A stretch of DNA of 64,000 nt from Planctomycetota bacterium (GTDB lineage: Bacteria; Planctomycetota; Planctomycetia; Planctomycetales; Planctomycetaceae): the NCBI GenBank assembly GCA_016872645.1, contig VGZH01000004.1, positions 45,641 to 109,640 of the forward strand, read 5' to 3'. The notes beneath the pieces were generated by a model. It was not told where the DNA came from and searched no databases. It saw nothing but the letters and a program-made list of their open reading frames with translations. Positions 1 through 8,776 of the stretch are shown piece after piece (position 1 is the first letter of the stretch; every line of letters begins with the position of its first letter). The position numbers and the translations under genes are program-made.

Positions 1-128
1 GCCGACTCGGCCCGCAGTACGCTTGGCAACGACAGCCCGCCGAGCATTCCGAGGGTGCCGGCCTGCAAAGTCTCGCGGCGCGTGATCCCGTCGCAGAAAT
101 TTCGCAGTCCACCAAGCATCGTGAGCAT
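1..128 (-). CDS. DUF1501 protein, N-terminal part only (cut by window edge)
   Basis: Reading from 128 towards 1 gives an N-terminus with two possible Met starts (codons at 128 and 119), then a Tat-like segment ITRRETLQAGTLGMLGG and a cleavage-like SLPSVLRAES. This closely resembles the start of the DUF1501 protein at 1401-2747 (LTRRHALRLGATGLFGG). DUF1501 proteins are exported, have an alkaline-phosphatase/sulfatase-like fold, and in planctomycetes sit beside DUF1549/DUF1553 haem proteins; their biochemical role is not established. About 40 codons are visible and the rest lies outside the window. The broken phosphatase gene lies just upstream on the same strand. Confidence 0.75.
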   Translation of the reverse strand, partial: MLTMLGGLRNFCDGITRRETLQAGTLGMLGGLSLPSVLRAES

Positions 129-246
129 TGCCTCAACCCCTGACCGTCTCGACGGAAGTCCTCGCAACGTATCGTCAACATCGGCCGCTCACAAGCCGTT
201 CTTGATGTTGCGTGCGGTGCTGACACGCCGCACGCCAAAGACTTGC

Positions 247-1345
247 TCAATCGACATGCTCGCGGATTGCTCGCAGCACGTCATTGTGCAGTCGGCCGTT
301 CGTGACGACGACTCCGCGATTGGCGGAAAGCTCCCGCCCGTGAGTGAACTCCAACGGCTTTCCGTCGATATCGGTGACTCGGCCGCCCGCCTCTTCGACA
401 ACGAGCACTCCACCCGCGTGATCCCAAATCTTTTCGCGATAGTCCTTCTTGGTCGGCAAGCGGAGATACACGTCTCCTTCACCGCGTGCGACCACCGCGT
501 ACTTGGCTTGGCTGTCGAGTCGCACTGGTTGCTTCACGATTCCCAATGACGTGGAAATCATGGCCGAGCGGTCATGCGCGCTGTGTCCCGATTCGACCGA
601 CTCACACAGCCGCACGTCGGCCCAATTCGACGTTGACGTGACCCGCACCGGCGAGACGACAGACTCGCCGAAACAGGATCGCACGCTCGCCCCTTGGCCG
701 CGCACCGTGGAAAAGATCGTTCCCGCAACCGCCGTTCCGCCTGGTTCGAGCGGCAAGTTCGGACAACCGAGAATTGCAACTAGACTCGCCGAAACAGGAT
801 TGCACGCTCGCCCCTTGGCCGCGCACCGTGGAAAAGATCGTTCCCGCAACCGCCGTTCCGCCTGGTTCGAGCGGCAAGTTCGGACAACCGAGAATTGCAA
901 CTTCGATTTGACCATTCACAATCAATGCGAGGGAGACTGCGTACTGCTCGCCGCGCAGAAAGCCTTTCGTGCCGTCGATCGGATCAAGTGTCCAGAACCT
1001 TGGACCAAAGGAGTTTGCTCCACCACGATCAATCCAACGGCAGATTTCTTCCGGTGAACCCTCGAGTCCAATACGGCTTAATTGCGACAGTACTCCGTCG
1101 AGCGACGATTTATTTTCGGGCAGTCGTAGTTCCGCTGAGTCTTCCTCGCCGATGATCGGATCATTCGGAAACGCCTCGCCCAGCGCGCGACAGATGACTG
1201 CCTGGCTGGCGAAATCGGCGATGGTCACCGGACTCTTGTCCTGTTTCTCCATCGCGGCGGGAATTGATCGTTGGATGTTGCGGCAGACTTCGGCCGCTCG
1301 ACGAACGGCGGAGACAGCGATCGAGAGCTCATGCGCGTATTGCAT
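247..1345 (-). pseudogene. HAL2/CysQ-type 3'(2'),5'-bisphosphate nucleotidase, frameshifted by a tandem duplication
   Basis: The family removes a phosphate from 3'-phosphoadenosine 5'-phosphate and related inositol-phosphatase substrates. The reading frame from the Met at 1345 shows the metal-site motifs GEEDS and DPIDGTKGFLRG, the latter typical of HAL2-like enzymes. After VAILGCPNLPLEPGG the frame enters a second, nearly identical 121-bp unit (661-781 and 782-902). Because 121 is not a multiple of three, the frame shifts and stops at 602. The true C-terminal half, with WDHAGG and VVEEAGG, lies in another frame and ends at 247. Removing one repeat unit restores one open frame of about 325 residues, normal for the family. 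The start at 1345 was preferred because MQYAHELSIAVSAVRRAAEV matches the usual family N-terminus; an upstream Met at 1408 would overlap the neighbouring gene. It is a true pseudogene or an assembly error. Confidence 0.85.
661..902. repeat. 121-bp direct tandem duplication, two copies
   Basis: Copy 1 spans 661-781 and copy 2 spans 782-902. Compared base by base they differ at one position only (c680 versus t801). The unit lies wholly inside the phosphatase gene and codes for the segment after the DPIDGTKG motif. The near-identity points to a very recent event, or to an assembly artefact. Confidence 0.95.
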
Positions 1346-1400
1346 GGGAGAGGTATCCCGCGCACGAACACGCCTGTCAAACAAGCGGCGATTGAATTGC

Positions 1401-2747
1401 TCAAGCAATCAATCCCGGAATCACTTTACCGCCGTTAACCAACGGTACTGGTCGGCCCAACGGGTCGTCGTATTCACGGTCGGCGTCGATCCCCAGCAGT
1501 GTGTGAATCGTCCGCAATAAATCGTCGACGCTGATGGGATCGCTGGTTGGATACGCGGCTTGTTTGTCGGTCGAGCCGATGATTTGGCCGGGCTTCACTC
1601 CGCCACCGGCGAACAGAATACACTGCGCCTGCGACCAGTGATCGCGGCCAGCTTGGGCGTTCACGCGCGGAGTGCGGCCCATCTCCCCCATCATCACAAC
1701 CAGCGTGCTTTCGAGCAGACCGCGTTGTTCCATGTCGGTGATAAGTGCGGCGAACATTTTGTCGGCGGGAGGAATCAGGTCGTTGACCAAGCTCGGAAAG
1801 CAATTGAAGTGGACGTCCCAGCCGGGTCCGTCGATGCCGACGAATCGGCAACCGGCTTCGATTAGTCGGCGTCCGAGCAACGCGCTCTGGCCGATTTGAG
1901 TCATGCCGTAAGCCTCGCGCACGTTGGCCGGCTCTTCGTGAATGTTGAACGCCTTGCGAGCTTGCGGCGACGTGATCAGGTCGCGAGCCTTCTGGTAGTA
2001 GGTGCTCATCGCGGCCGCCCGACCAGTGCGCGGCTGTCGTTGTTCAAGTCCGGCGAGCAGTTTCTGTCGCAGGTCGGAACGTTGGCTCGACACGCCATCG
2101 ATCTTGGCAAGGTCACGAACCTCAAAATCCGGCTGACTGGGATCGGCCTCGATGACGAACGGCGCGAACTCGGCCCCGAAGAAGCCGGGGCCGCCAGCCG
2201 ACATCGGGTGCGGCATGTTGATGTATGGAGGCACCGTCCCGCTGCTGCCAAGCTCACGGGCCACGATTGAACCGAGCGACGGATACAGCTCGTTGGTCGG
2301 AATCGGGTACTCGCCGTCGGCGAACGCCGCGCGTCGACCAGTCATGACGTAGTGGTAGCCGGTTGCGTGTCCGTTGTCGGCGTGGCTGTGGCTGCGGACG
2401 ACAGTGAACTTGTTGGCGATCTTCGCGCAGTTCTTGCAGTGCTCGGTGAAGATCACGCCGGGCAGCGCGGTCGAGATCGGCTCGAACGGCCCCCGAATTT
2501 CGGACGGAGCATCCGGTTTTGGGTCCCACATGTCCTGCTGCGGAGGACCACCTTCCAAAAAGATGAACAGGCACGACTTGGCTTTCGCCTCGCGTGCTCG
2601 GTCGGACTTGTTGGCCTCTTCTGCTCTTAACAACTTTGGCAAGGTCAAGCCGCCGAACAGTCCGGTCGCTCCGAGTCGAAGCGCGTGCCGGCGAGTCAGT
2701 CCGTCACAGAAACGATGCCCACGAGAAGGCAATTGGAAGTTGAGCAT
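1401..2747 (-). CDS. DUF1501 family exported protein
   Basis: Predicted 448-residue exported protein. The start at 2747 (MLNFQLPSRGHRF) was chosen over the longer frame because GGAG lies 7 bases upstream and because it places a twin-arginine-type segment (LTRRHALRLGATGLFGGLTL) at the N-terminus. Family landmarks are FLEGGPPQQDMWDPKP near the N-terminus, TGRRAAF, the MGEMGRTPR segment and GRDHWSQA with FAGGGVKPG near the C-terminus; this fold is distantly related to alkaline phosphatases and sulfatases. It lies 26 bases after the DUF1549/DUF1553 gene on the same strand, the usual planctomycete pairing, so the two are probably co-transcribed and act together outside the cytoplasmic membrane. 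Substrate unknown. Confidence 0.9.
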   Translation of the reverse strand: MLNFQLPSRGHRFCDGLTRRHALRLGATGLFGGLTLPKLLRAEEANKSDRAREAKAKSCLFIFLEGGPPQQDMWDPKPDAPSEIRGPFEPISTALPGVIFTEHCKNCAKIANKFTVVRSHSHADNGHATGYHYVMTGRRAAFADGEYPIPTNELYPSLGSIVARELGSSGTVPPYINMPHPMSAGGPGFFGAEFAPFVIEADPSQPDFEVRDLAKIDGVSSQRSDLRQKLLAGLEQRQPRTGRAAAMSTYYQKARDLITSPQARKAFNIHEEPANVREAYGMTQIGQSALLGRRLIEAGCRFVGIDGPGWDVHFNCFPSLVNDLIPPADKMFAALITDMEQRGLLESTLVVMMGEMGRTPRVNAQAGRDHWSQAQCILFAGGGVKPGQIIGSTDKQAAYPTSDPISVDDLLRTIHTLLGIDADREYDDPLGRPVPLVNGGKVIPGLIA

Positions 2748-2773
2748 GATCGGCTCCAAGGGCTTCGTGATTC

Positions 2774-5197
2774 TCAGTGATTGTAGAGAAACTCTTTCGT
2801 GTTGAGCACTGCCCACAGCACGTCCTCGACTGCTTGATGCCGATTGGTTCCGGCGGCCTCGAAGGCGGTGGCCATCAGATGTTTTTCTTCGGAGGTCGGA
2901 AAGCGGGTGAGTGTACTCAGATAGATTTCATCGACGATTTCGTCGTTGGACTTGGGGGTCGCAGCAAGTTTGCGGGCCAGGCCGTGGCGATGCGACAGCT
3001 TGGCGTGAACTTCCGGTGAGTTCAGCAGGTGTAACGCCTGCGAGATGCTCGGCTCGTTGCTCCGTTCGCATTCGCAGACGGTGGCCCGAACGGGGCGGCC
3101 GAAGATGCGGAAGAAATACGACGGCATCCGGTTATCCCAGACTTGAATCGAGCGGACTCCTTCCGGCCAGCCATTGAACTTTTCGGGGACCCCGGTCGTC
3201 TGGCTGATCGCGTCGAGCAACACTTCGGCCGGCAGCGTCTTCGGCCGAGCATGCGAGAAGTGCTGGCGATCGTCGCGGTTCGAGTCGATCGCAGGACCAA
3301 GCTGGTAGGCTCGCGAGAGCAGGATCGTTTTCGTGAACGCCTTGAGGTCGTACTTGAGTTCCTTGAGATGCACTTCGAGTGCGGCGAGCAACGGTTCGTT
3401 AGTCGCGGGGTTTGTCGCGCGATTGTCGTCAATCGGCTCGACCAGTCCGCGGCCGAAGTAGTGCGCCCAAAGTCGATTGGCGATCGCCTTCGTGACGAAC
3501 GGGTTGTCGGAAGCGGTCATCCAGTTGGCGAGGATGACCCGGCGGTCAACGACGTTCGTGAAGTCGGCGGTCTTTGCTCCGAGTGCTCTCGCCGGAACAA
3601 GTTCGCCAGTGCGTGGATGTTTTTGATCGGTCCCCGCGCGAGCGACGATTGCGTCCGTTCCATCGGGCAGTTTCTTCACCGTGATACCGGAGAAGAATCC
3701 AGCAAGGCCGGCGTAGTCGTCCTGGCTCCAGCGTTCGCTGGGGTGGTGGTGGCATTGAGCACACTCGATCCGCACGCCGAGAAACAATTGGCTGACCGCT
3801 CGGCTGGTGACTTCCGGTGTGTCGAGCGTCTTGAAAAACGAGGCAGGGCTTTCGCCTTGCGTCGGTCCTTGAATCGTGATGATCTCGTGGACCATCTCGT
3901 TGTACGGCCGGCTAGACGCGAATTGCTTACGGAGCCAGCGAGTCAGCCCAACGGTTCCTTGCGGCGTGATCTTCAGCTTGTCGGCTTTGAGCAAGTCGGA
4001 CCATTTCATCGCCCAGTACTCGGCGTACTCCGGCCGTTGCAGCAGCGTGTCGACAAGTTTTGCTCGTTTGTCGGCGGACGCATCGCCGATGAACGCACGA
4101 GCTTCGGCGGCCGTCGGCAGCGTGCCGATCACGTCGAGGAATGCTCGGCGAATGAACGTCGCGTCATCGATCGGTTCGCTGGGGGGAATGCCCAGTCGCG
4201 TCAGTTTGTCCCAGACATGCTTGTCGACGAAGTTGTTCTCTGGCGGCCGAGCGAATGTGCTGCCCGGCCGAGGCAGCACAACTCGGCAGACGGCGACGTG
4301 TCCGAGGTACCGGACGAGAATCGCCGACTCACCGGGGACATCGCTGGCTTGCAGCAGTCCGCGCGTATTGACGTCGGCGACGTGCGTTGCGTTCGAGAGG
4401 TAATCGGCTTCGACCGTCGCACACCGCTTGCCGCCGACATCGTCGATGGCGGTGACTCGCAATTGCTGCGTCCCGTTCGCGGTGAGGACGACTTGAGCCG
4501 GCTCGACTTCGATGCCGACGACTTGCCGTTCGACCGGCTTTCCATCGGTCGGCGGGATGACGAACTCGGCTCCTTCGGCGATCCAGCGTCGCAGGCGATG
4601 TTCGGCGGGGCTGTTCAGTTCGATCTTTCGTCCGCCGCCATGCGGTATCGTGGCGGTCCCCTTCAGCAGCAACAAACTGGCTGCCGGATTGGTCAGCGTG
4701 AGACGTCGTCCTTTGGCCTCTTTGAAAATCGCATCGTGATCGGCTGCCGCATCGAAGCCGAACAGGCTCAGCTTGAATCCGTTTTGCCCTTCGGCCTTGC
4801 CGTGACATCCGCCGGCATTGCAACGTCCTTTGGTCAGGATCGGAACCACTTCGTAACTGAACGATACCGGCACCGGCTTCTGCAAGCCGGTCACTGTGAT
4901 CGGAACGTTGAGCGTCTTGTTGCCGAACGTCACGGTGAGCTGCGTCGTCCCTTCGTTCGCCGGCCGAAGCAGGCCATCGGCCGCGATGCTGGCGATGGCC
5001 GGAGTTGCGATTGCGAAGCGAGCTTCGCGCGTCACATCCCGTCGCTGATCCCCCTCAACCTCGGTCACAAGGATCTGCTGTGATCCTTCCGGCCGATCGA
5101 GCGAAATCACGGTCGGGCTAACTTGCAACTCGGCTCTGACCGAAGCGACGCTCAGCCAAATTCCGGTGACCACAGCGGCAAGTCGCAGTCGAGCCAT
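2774..5197 (-). CDS. DUF1549/DUF1553 protein with Ig-like domain and haem-type motifs
   Basis: Predicted 807-residue exported protein. The start at 5197 gives a clear Sec signal peptide (MARLRLAAVVTGIWLSVASV, then RAELQ). Order of parts: a bacterial Ig-like domain (about 25-110), a CNAGGCHG motif (CX4CH, about residue 125) in a GFKLSLFGFD context, a second Ig-like segment (about 240-330), DUF1549 with FIRRAFLDVIGTLPTAAEA, a CAQCHHHPSERW motif (CXXCH, about 480), then DUF1553 with WAHYFGRGLVEPIDD and SRAYQL. The two motifs suggest covalent haem, though no ligand can be assigned. The DUF1501 gene follows at 26 bases. These paired families are abundant in planctomycetes and their function is unresolved. 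Confidence 0.9.
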   Translation of the reverse strand: MARLRLAAVVTGIWLSVASVRAELQVSPTVISLDRPEGSQQILVTEVEGDQRRDVTREARFAIATPAIASIAADGLLRPANEGTTQLTVTFGNKTLNVPITVTGLQKPVPVSFSYEVVPILTKGRCNAGGCHGKAEGQNGFKLSLFGFDAAADHDAIFKEAKGRRLTLTNPAASLLLLKGTATIPHGGGRKIELNSPAEHRLRRWIAEGAEFVIPPTDGKPVERQVVGIEVEPAQVVLTANGTQQLRVTAIDDVGGKRCATVEADYLSNATHVADVNTRGLLQASDVPGESAILVRYLGHVAVCRVVLPRPGSTFARPPENNFVDKHVWDKLTRLGIPPSEPIDDATFIRRAFLDVIGTLPTAAEARAFIGDASADKRAKLVDTLLQRPEYAEYWAMKWSDLLKADKLKITPQGTVGLTRWLRKQFASSRPYNEMVHEIITIQGPTQGESPASFFKTLDTPEVTSRAVSQLFLGVRIECAQCHHHPSERWSQDDYAGLAGFFSGITVKKLPDGTDAIVARAGTDQKHPRTGELVPARALGAKTADFTNVVDRRVILANWMTASDNPFVTKAIANRLWAHYFGRGLVEPIDDNRATNPATNEPLLAALEVHLKELKYDLKAFTKTILLSRAYQLGPAIDSNRDDRQHFSHARPKTLPAEVLLDAISQTTGVPEKFNGWPEGVRSIQVWDNRMPSYFFRIFGRPVRATVCECERSNEPSISQALHLLNSPEVHAKLSHRHGLARKLAATPKSNDEIVDEIYLSTLTRFPTSEEKHLMATAFEAAGTNRHQAVEDVLWAVLNTKEFLYNH

Positions 5198-5364
5198 TGA
5201 ACCAGTATCCTCCGACGTTCGAATCATCAACAAGGTTTTATGGCTCCATTCGAATGGCTGCAACGCCGCGTCCCAGATTCTACATCGTCGATCCCCACAA
5301 CGTGCCAGTTGCGACGACAAGGTCCGACCCTGAGTTTCGATGGAATGGACTGCCTCAATCTCGA

Positions 5365-6387
5365 TTACGCGGTCGCCGCGAGTGCAATTGCCCCATGCAC
5401 AACAACCTCCTCGTCGAGTGCCGCCGGAACGAGTCGCACTGAATCGGCCAGTGGCGGAAAGACAAACCGTCGCACTTGTCGGCGGAGTGGCTCGAAGAAG
5501 AGCTCTTCACCCATAAGCGAGACGCCGCCTCCGATGACGACGACGTGTGGTGAGAGCAGCGTCACCATCTGCGCGATTCCCCAGCCAAGAGCGACTTGGG
5601 CTTGGTGCAGAGCGGCTAGTGCAATGCGGTTGCCCGCCGCGGCGGCCTGCGAGATCGTCTTGGCATCGAGTCCCTCAATCTTGCCGAGACAGCGGCCGAG
5701 CAAGTCGGCGGTGTCGTCATCGGCCGCTTCCGATGCGCGGCCGGGGGGCCAATCGACGGAGATGTCTTGAACCGTGAATGCTCCGGCGACGATCAGCGGA
5801 TGCCGAGCTTGTCCGGTAAGCAGTGCTCGCGCTGCGGCCTCGATGCCAGGTCCAGCGGCGAGCGACTCAACCGTCGCGTGCGGATCGTCGGCAAGCGGGC
5901 CGGGGCGCAGGTGGCCGATCTCGGCGATCGCGAGCCGGCCGGCTCCTTGTAAATTTCCGCCGATGACCAGACCACCGCCAATACCAGTGCCAACGGTGAT
6001 GTAGAAAACTGTGCCGTGTCCACGCCCCGCACCGTAGGTCGCCTCGGCCAGCGCGGCGACATCGCAGTCGTTACCCAATCGAATCGGCACTCCGAATGCT
6101 TCTCTCGTCCAATCGACGATCGGGAAATCGGTCCAGCCTTCGACTTGATGACTGGTGATGACTCGGCCGGTCATCGAATTTACCGGGCCGCCGAAGCCGT
6201 AACCGATCCGCTCGATCGGATACCGGCTGACGAGTTTTCGGCCGGCTTCGAGAATCTGCTCGCGAATCGCGGCCGCTCCACGAGTTCGCTCGACGGTACG
6301 TCGTTCGAGCGCAATCAGCGGCGGGCCGTTCCCGGTGCCGACTCCGAGTTGCATTTTCGTGCCGCCGATTTCGATGCCGAGATACAT
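5365..6387 (-). CDS. ROK family sugar kinase / glucokinase-like protein
   Basis: Predicted 340-residue cytosolic kinase. The N-terminal phosphate-binding motif GIEIGGTKMQLGVG, the segment RLGNDCDVAALAEATYGAGRG and the second phosphate motif TVGTGIGGGLVIGG are classic for ROK kinases that phosphorylate glucose, mannose or N-acetyl amino sugars. After the catalytic-site GH, where most ROK proteins carry a CxCGxxGCxE zinc motif, this protein reads LRPGPLADDPHATVES with no cysteines. Zinc binding therefore seems absent and the substrate cannot be named. AAGGA sits 7 bases before the ATG. It stands alone, divergent from mcsB. Confidence 0.85.
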   Translation of the reverse strand: MYLGIEIGGTKMQLGVGTGNGPPLIALERRTVERTRGAAAIREQILEAGRKLVSRYPIERIGYGFGGPVNSMTGRVITSHQVEGWTDFPIVDWTREAFGVPIRLGNDCDVAALAEATYGAGRGHGTVFYITVGTGIGGGLVIGGNLQGAGRLAIAEIGHLRPGPLADDPHATVESLAAGPGIEAAARALLTGQARHPLIVAGAFTVQDISVDWPPGRASEAADDDTADLLGRCLGKIEGLDAKTISQAAAAGNRIALAALHQAQVALGWGIAQMVTLLSPHVVVIGGGVSLMGEELFFEPLRRQVRRFVFPPLADSVRLVPAALDEEVVVHGAIALAATA

Positions 6388-6534
6388 GCTTGTCCTTGCG
6401 AAGAGAGTGCGATGTGAACTTTACGAGAGGCATCTGAGTTTGGGAAATCGGACATTAACCGCGGCGTGCAGGCCGAGCTTGACTTCGGTATTCTGTCCGG
6501 GGAACACACGGAAGGAGATCGAAGGAGATCAATC

Positions 6535-7602
6535 GTGGATTTGGATGCACTGGCTCCGCACTGCGGAGAATGGCTGCGCGGCACCGGGCCGGAATCGGAC
6601 ATCATCATGTCGAGCCGCATTCGGCTGGCTCGCAATCTGGCTGATTTCCCGTTTCCAAGCAAAGCGGACGACACGGCAAAGTCGGAAATCGTCGGGTTGA
6701 TTCGCAACCACGTCGCTTCCTTGCCGTTGTCTGACGGCTTGAAGTTCCTGCCGGTCAGCGACATGAATTCGCTGGATCGGCAGTTCCTGGTCGAACGGCA
6801 GCTCATCAGCCGCGAGCACTCGGAGGCAAACGGCCCGCGCGGCGTGGCGGTCAGCGACGAGGAGAACATCAGCCTGATGGTCAACGAAGAGGACCATCTG
6901 CGGATACAAGTCATTCACAGCGGCTTCGCATTGGATGATTGCTGGCGCGAGATCAATCGCATCGACGATCTGCTGAGCCGCGAGGTCACCTTCGCGTTCG
7001 ACGATCGCTTGGGTTACCTGACCGCCTGTCCGACGAACGTCGGCACCGGCATTCGGGTCAGCGTGATGCTGCACCTGCCAGGGTTGGTGCTCACGAAAGA
7101 GCTGCAAAAAGTTTTCCAGGCGCTGCAGCGGTTGCGACTGGCCGTCCGCGGCCTGTACGGCGAGGGGAGCCAGGCGATGGGAGACTTCTATCAGATCTCC
7201 AATCAGGTCACGCTTGGCCACAGCGAAGAATCGCTGATTCAGACCGTGCAGGAAGTCGTCCCCTCGATCCTGAAGTACGAACGCAAGGCGCGCGAGAGTC
7301 TGCTCAACGACAACCGCGAGGGACTGCACGATCAAATCTCGCGAGCGTTCGGCATCCTCAGCAGCGCCCAGACCATCACATCAGAAGAGACGCTGCATCT
7401 GCTGTCGAGCGTCCGGCTGGGCATCAACCTCGGCCTGATCGGCAAGCTGGAGATTCCGACGATCAACGAGTTGCTGATCACGACGCAGCCGGCGCATCTG
7501 CAAAAGGTTCGCAAGCGACAACTCGAATCGGCCGAACGCAACGTCGCTCGCGCCGCACTGCTACGGCAACGGCTGGGGTCACGGCCCCACGAGCAGAATT
7601 GA
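6535..7602 (+). CDS. mcsB: Protein arginine kinase McsB
   Basis: Predicted 355-residue ATP:guanido phosphotransferase that phosphorylates arginines on proteins and, in Firmicutes, marks them for ClpCP. The GTG at 6535 was chosen because AAGGAG lies 7 bases upstream; the sequence GAAGGAGATC occurs twice in tandem here (6511-6530). Motifs: SSRIRLARNLADFPFP (nucleotide site), SREHS, and CPTNVGTG with the catalytic cysteine at residue 165, close to its place in Bacillus McsB. Near the C-terminus RNVARA stands where Bacillus has the phosphoarginine-sensing RDxxRA. No ctsR, mcsA or clpC lies beside it, so it is separated from the classical operon. Confidence 0.92.
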   Translation: MDLDALAPHCGEWLRGTGPESDIIMSSRIRLARNLADFPFPSKADDTAKSEIVGLIRNHVASLPLSDGLKFLPVSDMNSLDRQFLVERQLISREHSEANGPRGVAVSDEENISLMVNEEDHLRIQVIHSGFALDDCWREINRIDDLLSREVTFAFDDRLGYLTACPTNVGTGIRVSVMLHLPGLVLTKELQKVFQALQRLRLAVRGLYGEGSQAMGDFYQISNQVTLGHSEESLIQTVQEVVPSILKYERKARESLLNDNREGLHDQISRAFGILSSAQTITSEETLHLLSSVRLGINLGLIGKLEIPTINELLITTQPAHLQKVRKRQLESAERNVARAALLRQRLGSRPHEQN

Positions 7603-7621
7603 GTGGATTGGCCTGGCGAAA

Positions 7622-7682
7622 CCAGCACGATGCGCCAGCGAGTGATTGCTCGATCGAACCACCCGCTGGCGCGTCGTGCTGG
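7622..7682. repeat. 19-bp inverted repeat between convergent genes (REP-like, possible bidirectional terminator)
   Basis: Left arm 7622-7640 (CCAGCACGATGCGCCAGCG) and right arm 7664-7682 are complementary except for one base, separated by 23 bases. It fills most of the space between the ends of mcsB (plus) and the thioredoxin-like gene (minus). There is no T-tract, so a REP-type palindrome is as likely as a terminator. Confidence 0.75.
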
Positions 7683-7698
7683 CTGATAGAATCCTCCA

Positions 7699-8292
7699 TC
7701 ACTCCGCCGGTTGACCCGTGAAGTAGTCGGGTTCGTTGCCAGGCTTCCATTTGATGTTGCAGCCGATGCTCGGCCGCTGTCCCTCTTCGATGGTCTTGCC
7801 AGCCAGAACCGCATCACACGCGGCGCGCAGGTGTGATCCGGTGACGGGGACTCCGTTGGTCGGTCGACTGTCGTCGAACTGGCCGCGATAGACCAACTTC
7901 TGATTGCCGTCAAATAGAAACAGGTCCGGTGTGCAGGCCGCTCGATAGGCTTTCGCGACCGACTGCGTTTCATCGAATAAGTACGGAAACTCATAGCCCG
8001 CCGAGGTGGCTTCGGCTTTCATCTTATCGGGTCCGTCAGCCGGGAACGCGACGGCATCGTTTGAGCTGATGCCAGCGATCGCGATCCCTTTGGCTTGGTA
8101 CTCGCGAGCAAACTTCGCGAACTCCGACCGAATGTGGATCACGAACGGACAATGGTTGCAGAGGAACGCGACCAGCAGTCCCTTCGAACTTTTGAAGTCC
8201 TTGAGCGAGATGGCTCGCCCATCGACATTTGGCAGCGAGAAATCGGGTGCCGCAGTTCCCAGCGGCAACATTGTCGAAGCGGTTTTGACCAT
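7699..8292 (-). CDS. Thioredoxin-like AhpC/TSA family redox protein
   Basis: Predicted 197-residue protein with a thioredoxin-like fold. Near residue 44 it carries FLCNHCPFV, a CXXC pair placed as in resA/AhpC-TSA-like thioredoxins, preceded by GTAAPDFSLPNVDGRAISL and followed by GISSNDAVAFPADGP and a cis-Pro-type segment ACTPDLFLFDG. No signal peptide is evident, so a cytosolic thiol reductase or peroxiredoxin-like role is likely. The ATG at 8292 has GGAGGT 7 bases upstream. It converges on mcsB across the inverted repeat. The exact partner is unknown; classification as a peroxiredoxin is less certain than the fold. Confidence 0.85.
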   Translation of the reverse strand: MVKTASTMLPLGTAAPDFSLPNVDGRAISLKDFKSSKGLLVAFLCNHCPFVIHIRSEFAKFAREYQAKGIAIAGISSNDAVAFPADGPDKMKAEATSAGYEFPYLFDETQSVAKAYRAACTPDLFLFDGNQKLVYRGQFDDSRPTNGVPVTGSHLRAACDAVLAGKTIEEGQRPSIGCNIKWKPGNEPDYFTGQPAE

Positions 8293-8776
8293 GGTGCGAC
8301 CTCCAAGTGTGGCAAGCTCTCCACCTGCCCGTGACTCAAGGCACGTTGAAAACGTGCCTCAAAAATTTGGTGGGGAGTGTCCCGTCTTGGTCAGCGCCTC
8401 GCAAGCAGTTTCAGGTCGGTGGCGACCGCCGACGAAAGAATCATTCGGAGGCTCGGCGATCGAAGCTTCCAGCGACGAACTTCGCAAAACGTCCTGCCGG
8501 TCCAAATGGGCTGCTGGCGGAGGATTGTTCGAGCATCGCCCGCCGAGAGCGTCGCGGCCATCTCGGGCGACGTGCGATCCACGATCGGCAATCGAGTGTC
8601 GTGATCGATAAATCTCAGGCCAGGAATTCATAGTCTGCCGGCACGATTGCCGCGAGCCAATTTTCAGCGAGCTGAATGGAACCCCGATTGGACTGATTCA
8701 ACAGATCACGTTGCGATTCGGCAACACGTTGATGAATCCAGTCGATTCGTTGGCAGCGTTCATCTTGGCGAGATCG
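8293..8776. other. Intergenic stretch, about 480 bp, possible coding remnant
   Basis: No convincing gene. On the minus strand the frame directly after the CoaD stop stays open for about 50 codons (to a TGA near 8614) without an ATG, and a second frame (about 8391-8591) is open from a TTG. Both could be remnants of a lost gene or chance in GC-rich DNA. The part next to 8292 must hold the promoter of the thioredoxin-like gene. Confidence 0.4.

Noticed and set aside
3143..5083. A 646-codon plus-strand open frame
   Set aside because: It lies antisense to the DUF1549/DUF1553 gene, is rich in Arg and Asp from codon mirroring, and shows no domain.
8391..8591. A 66-codon minus-strand frame from TTG and the open frame after the CoaD stop
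   Set aside because: No ATG, no ribosome-binding site and no family; kept only as a possible remnant in the gap entry.
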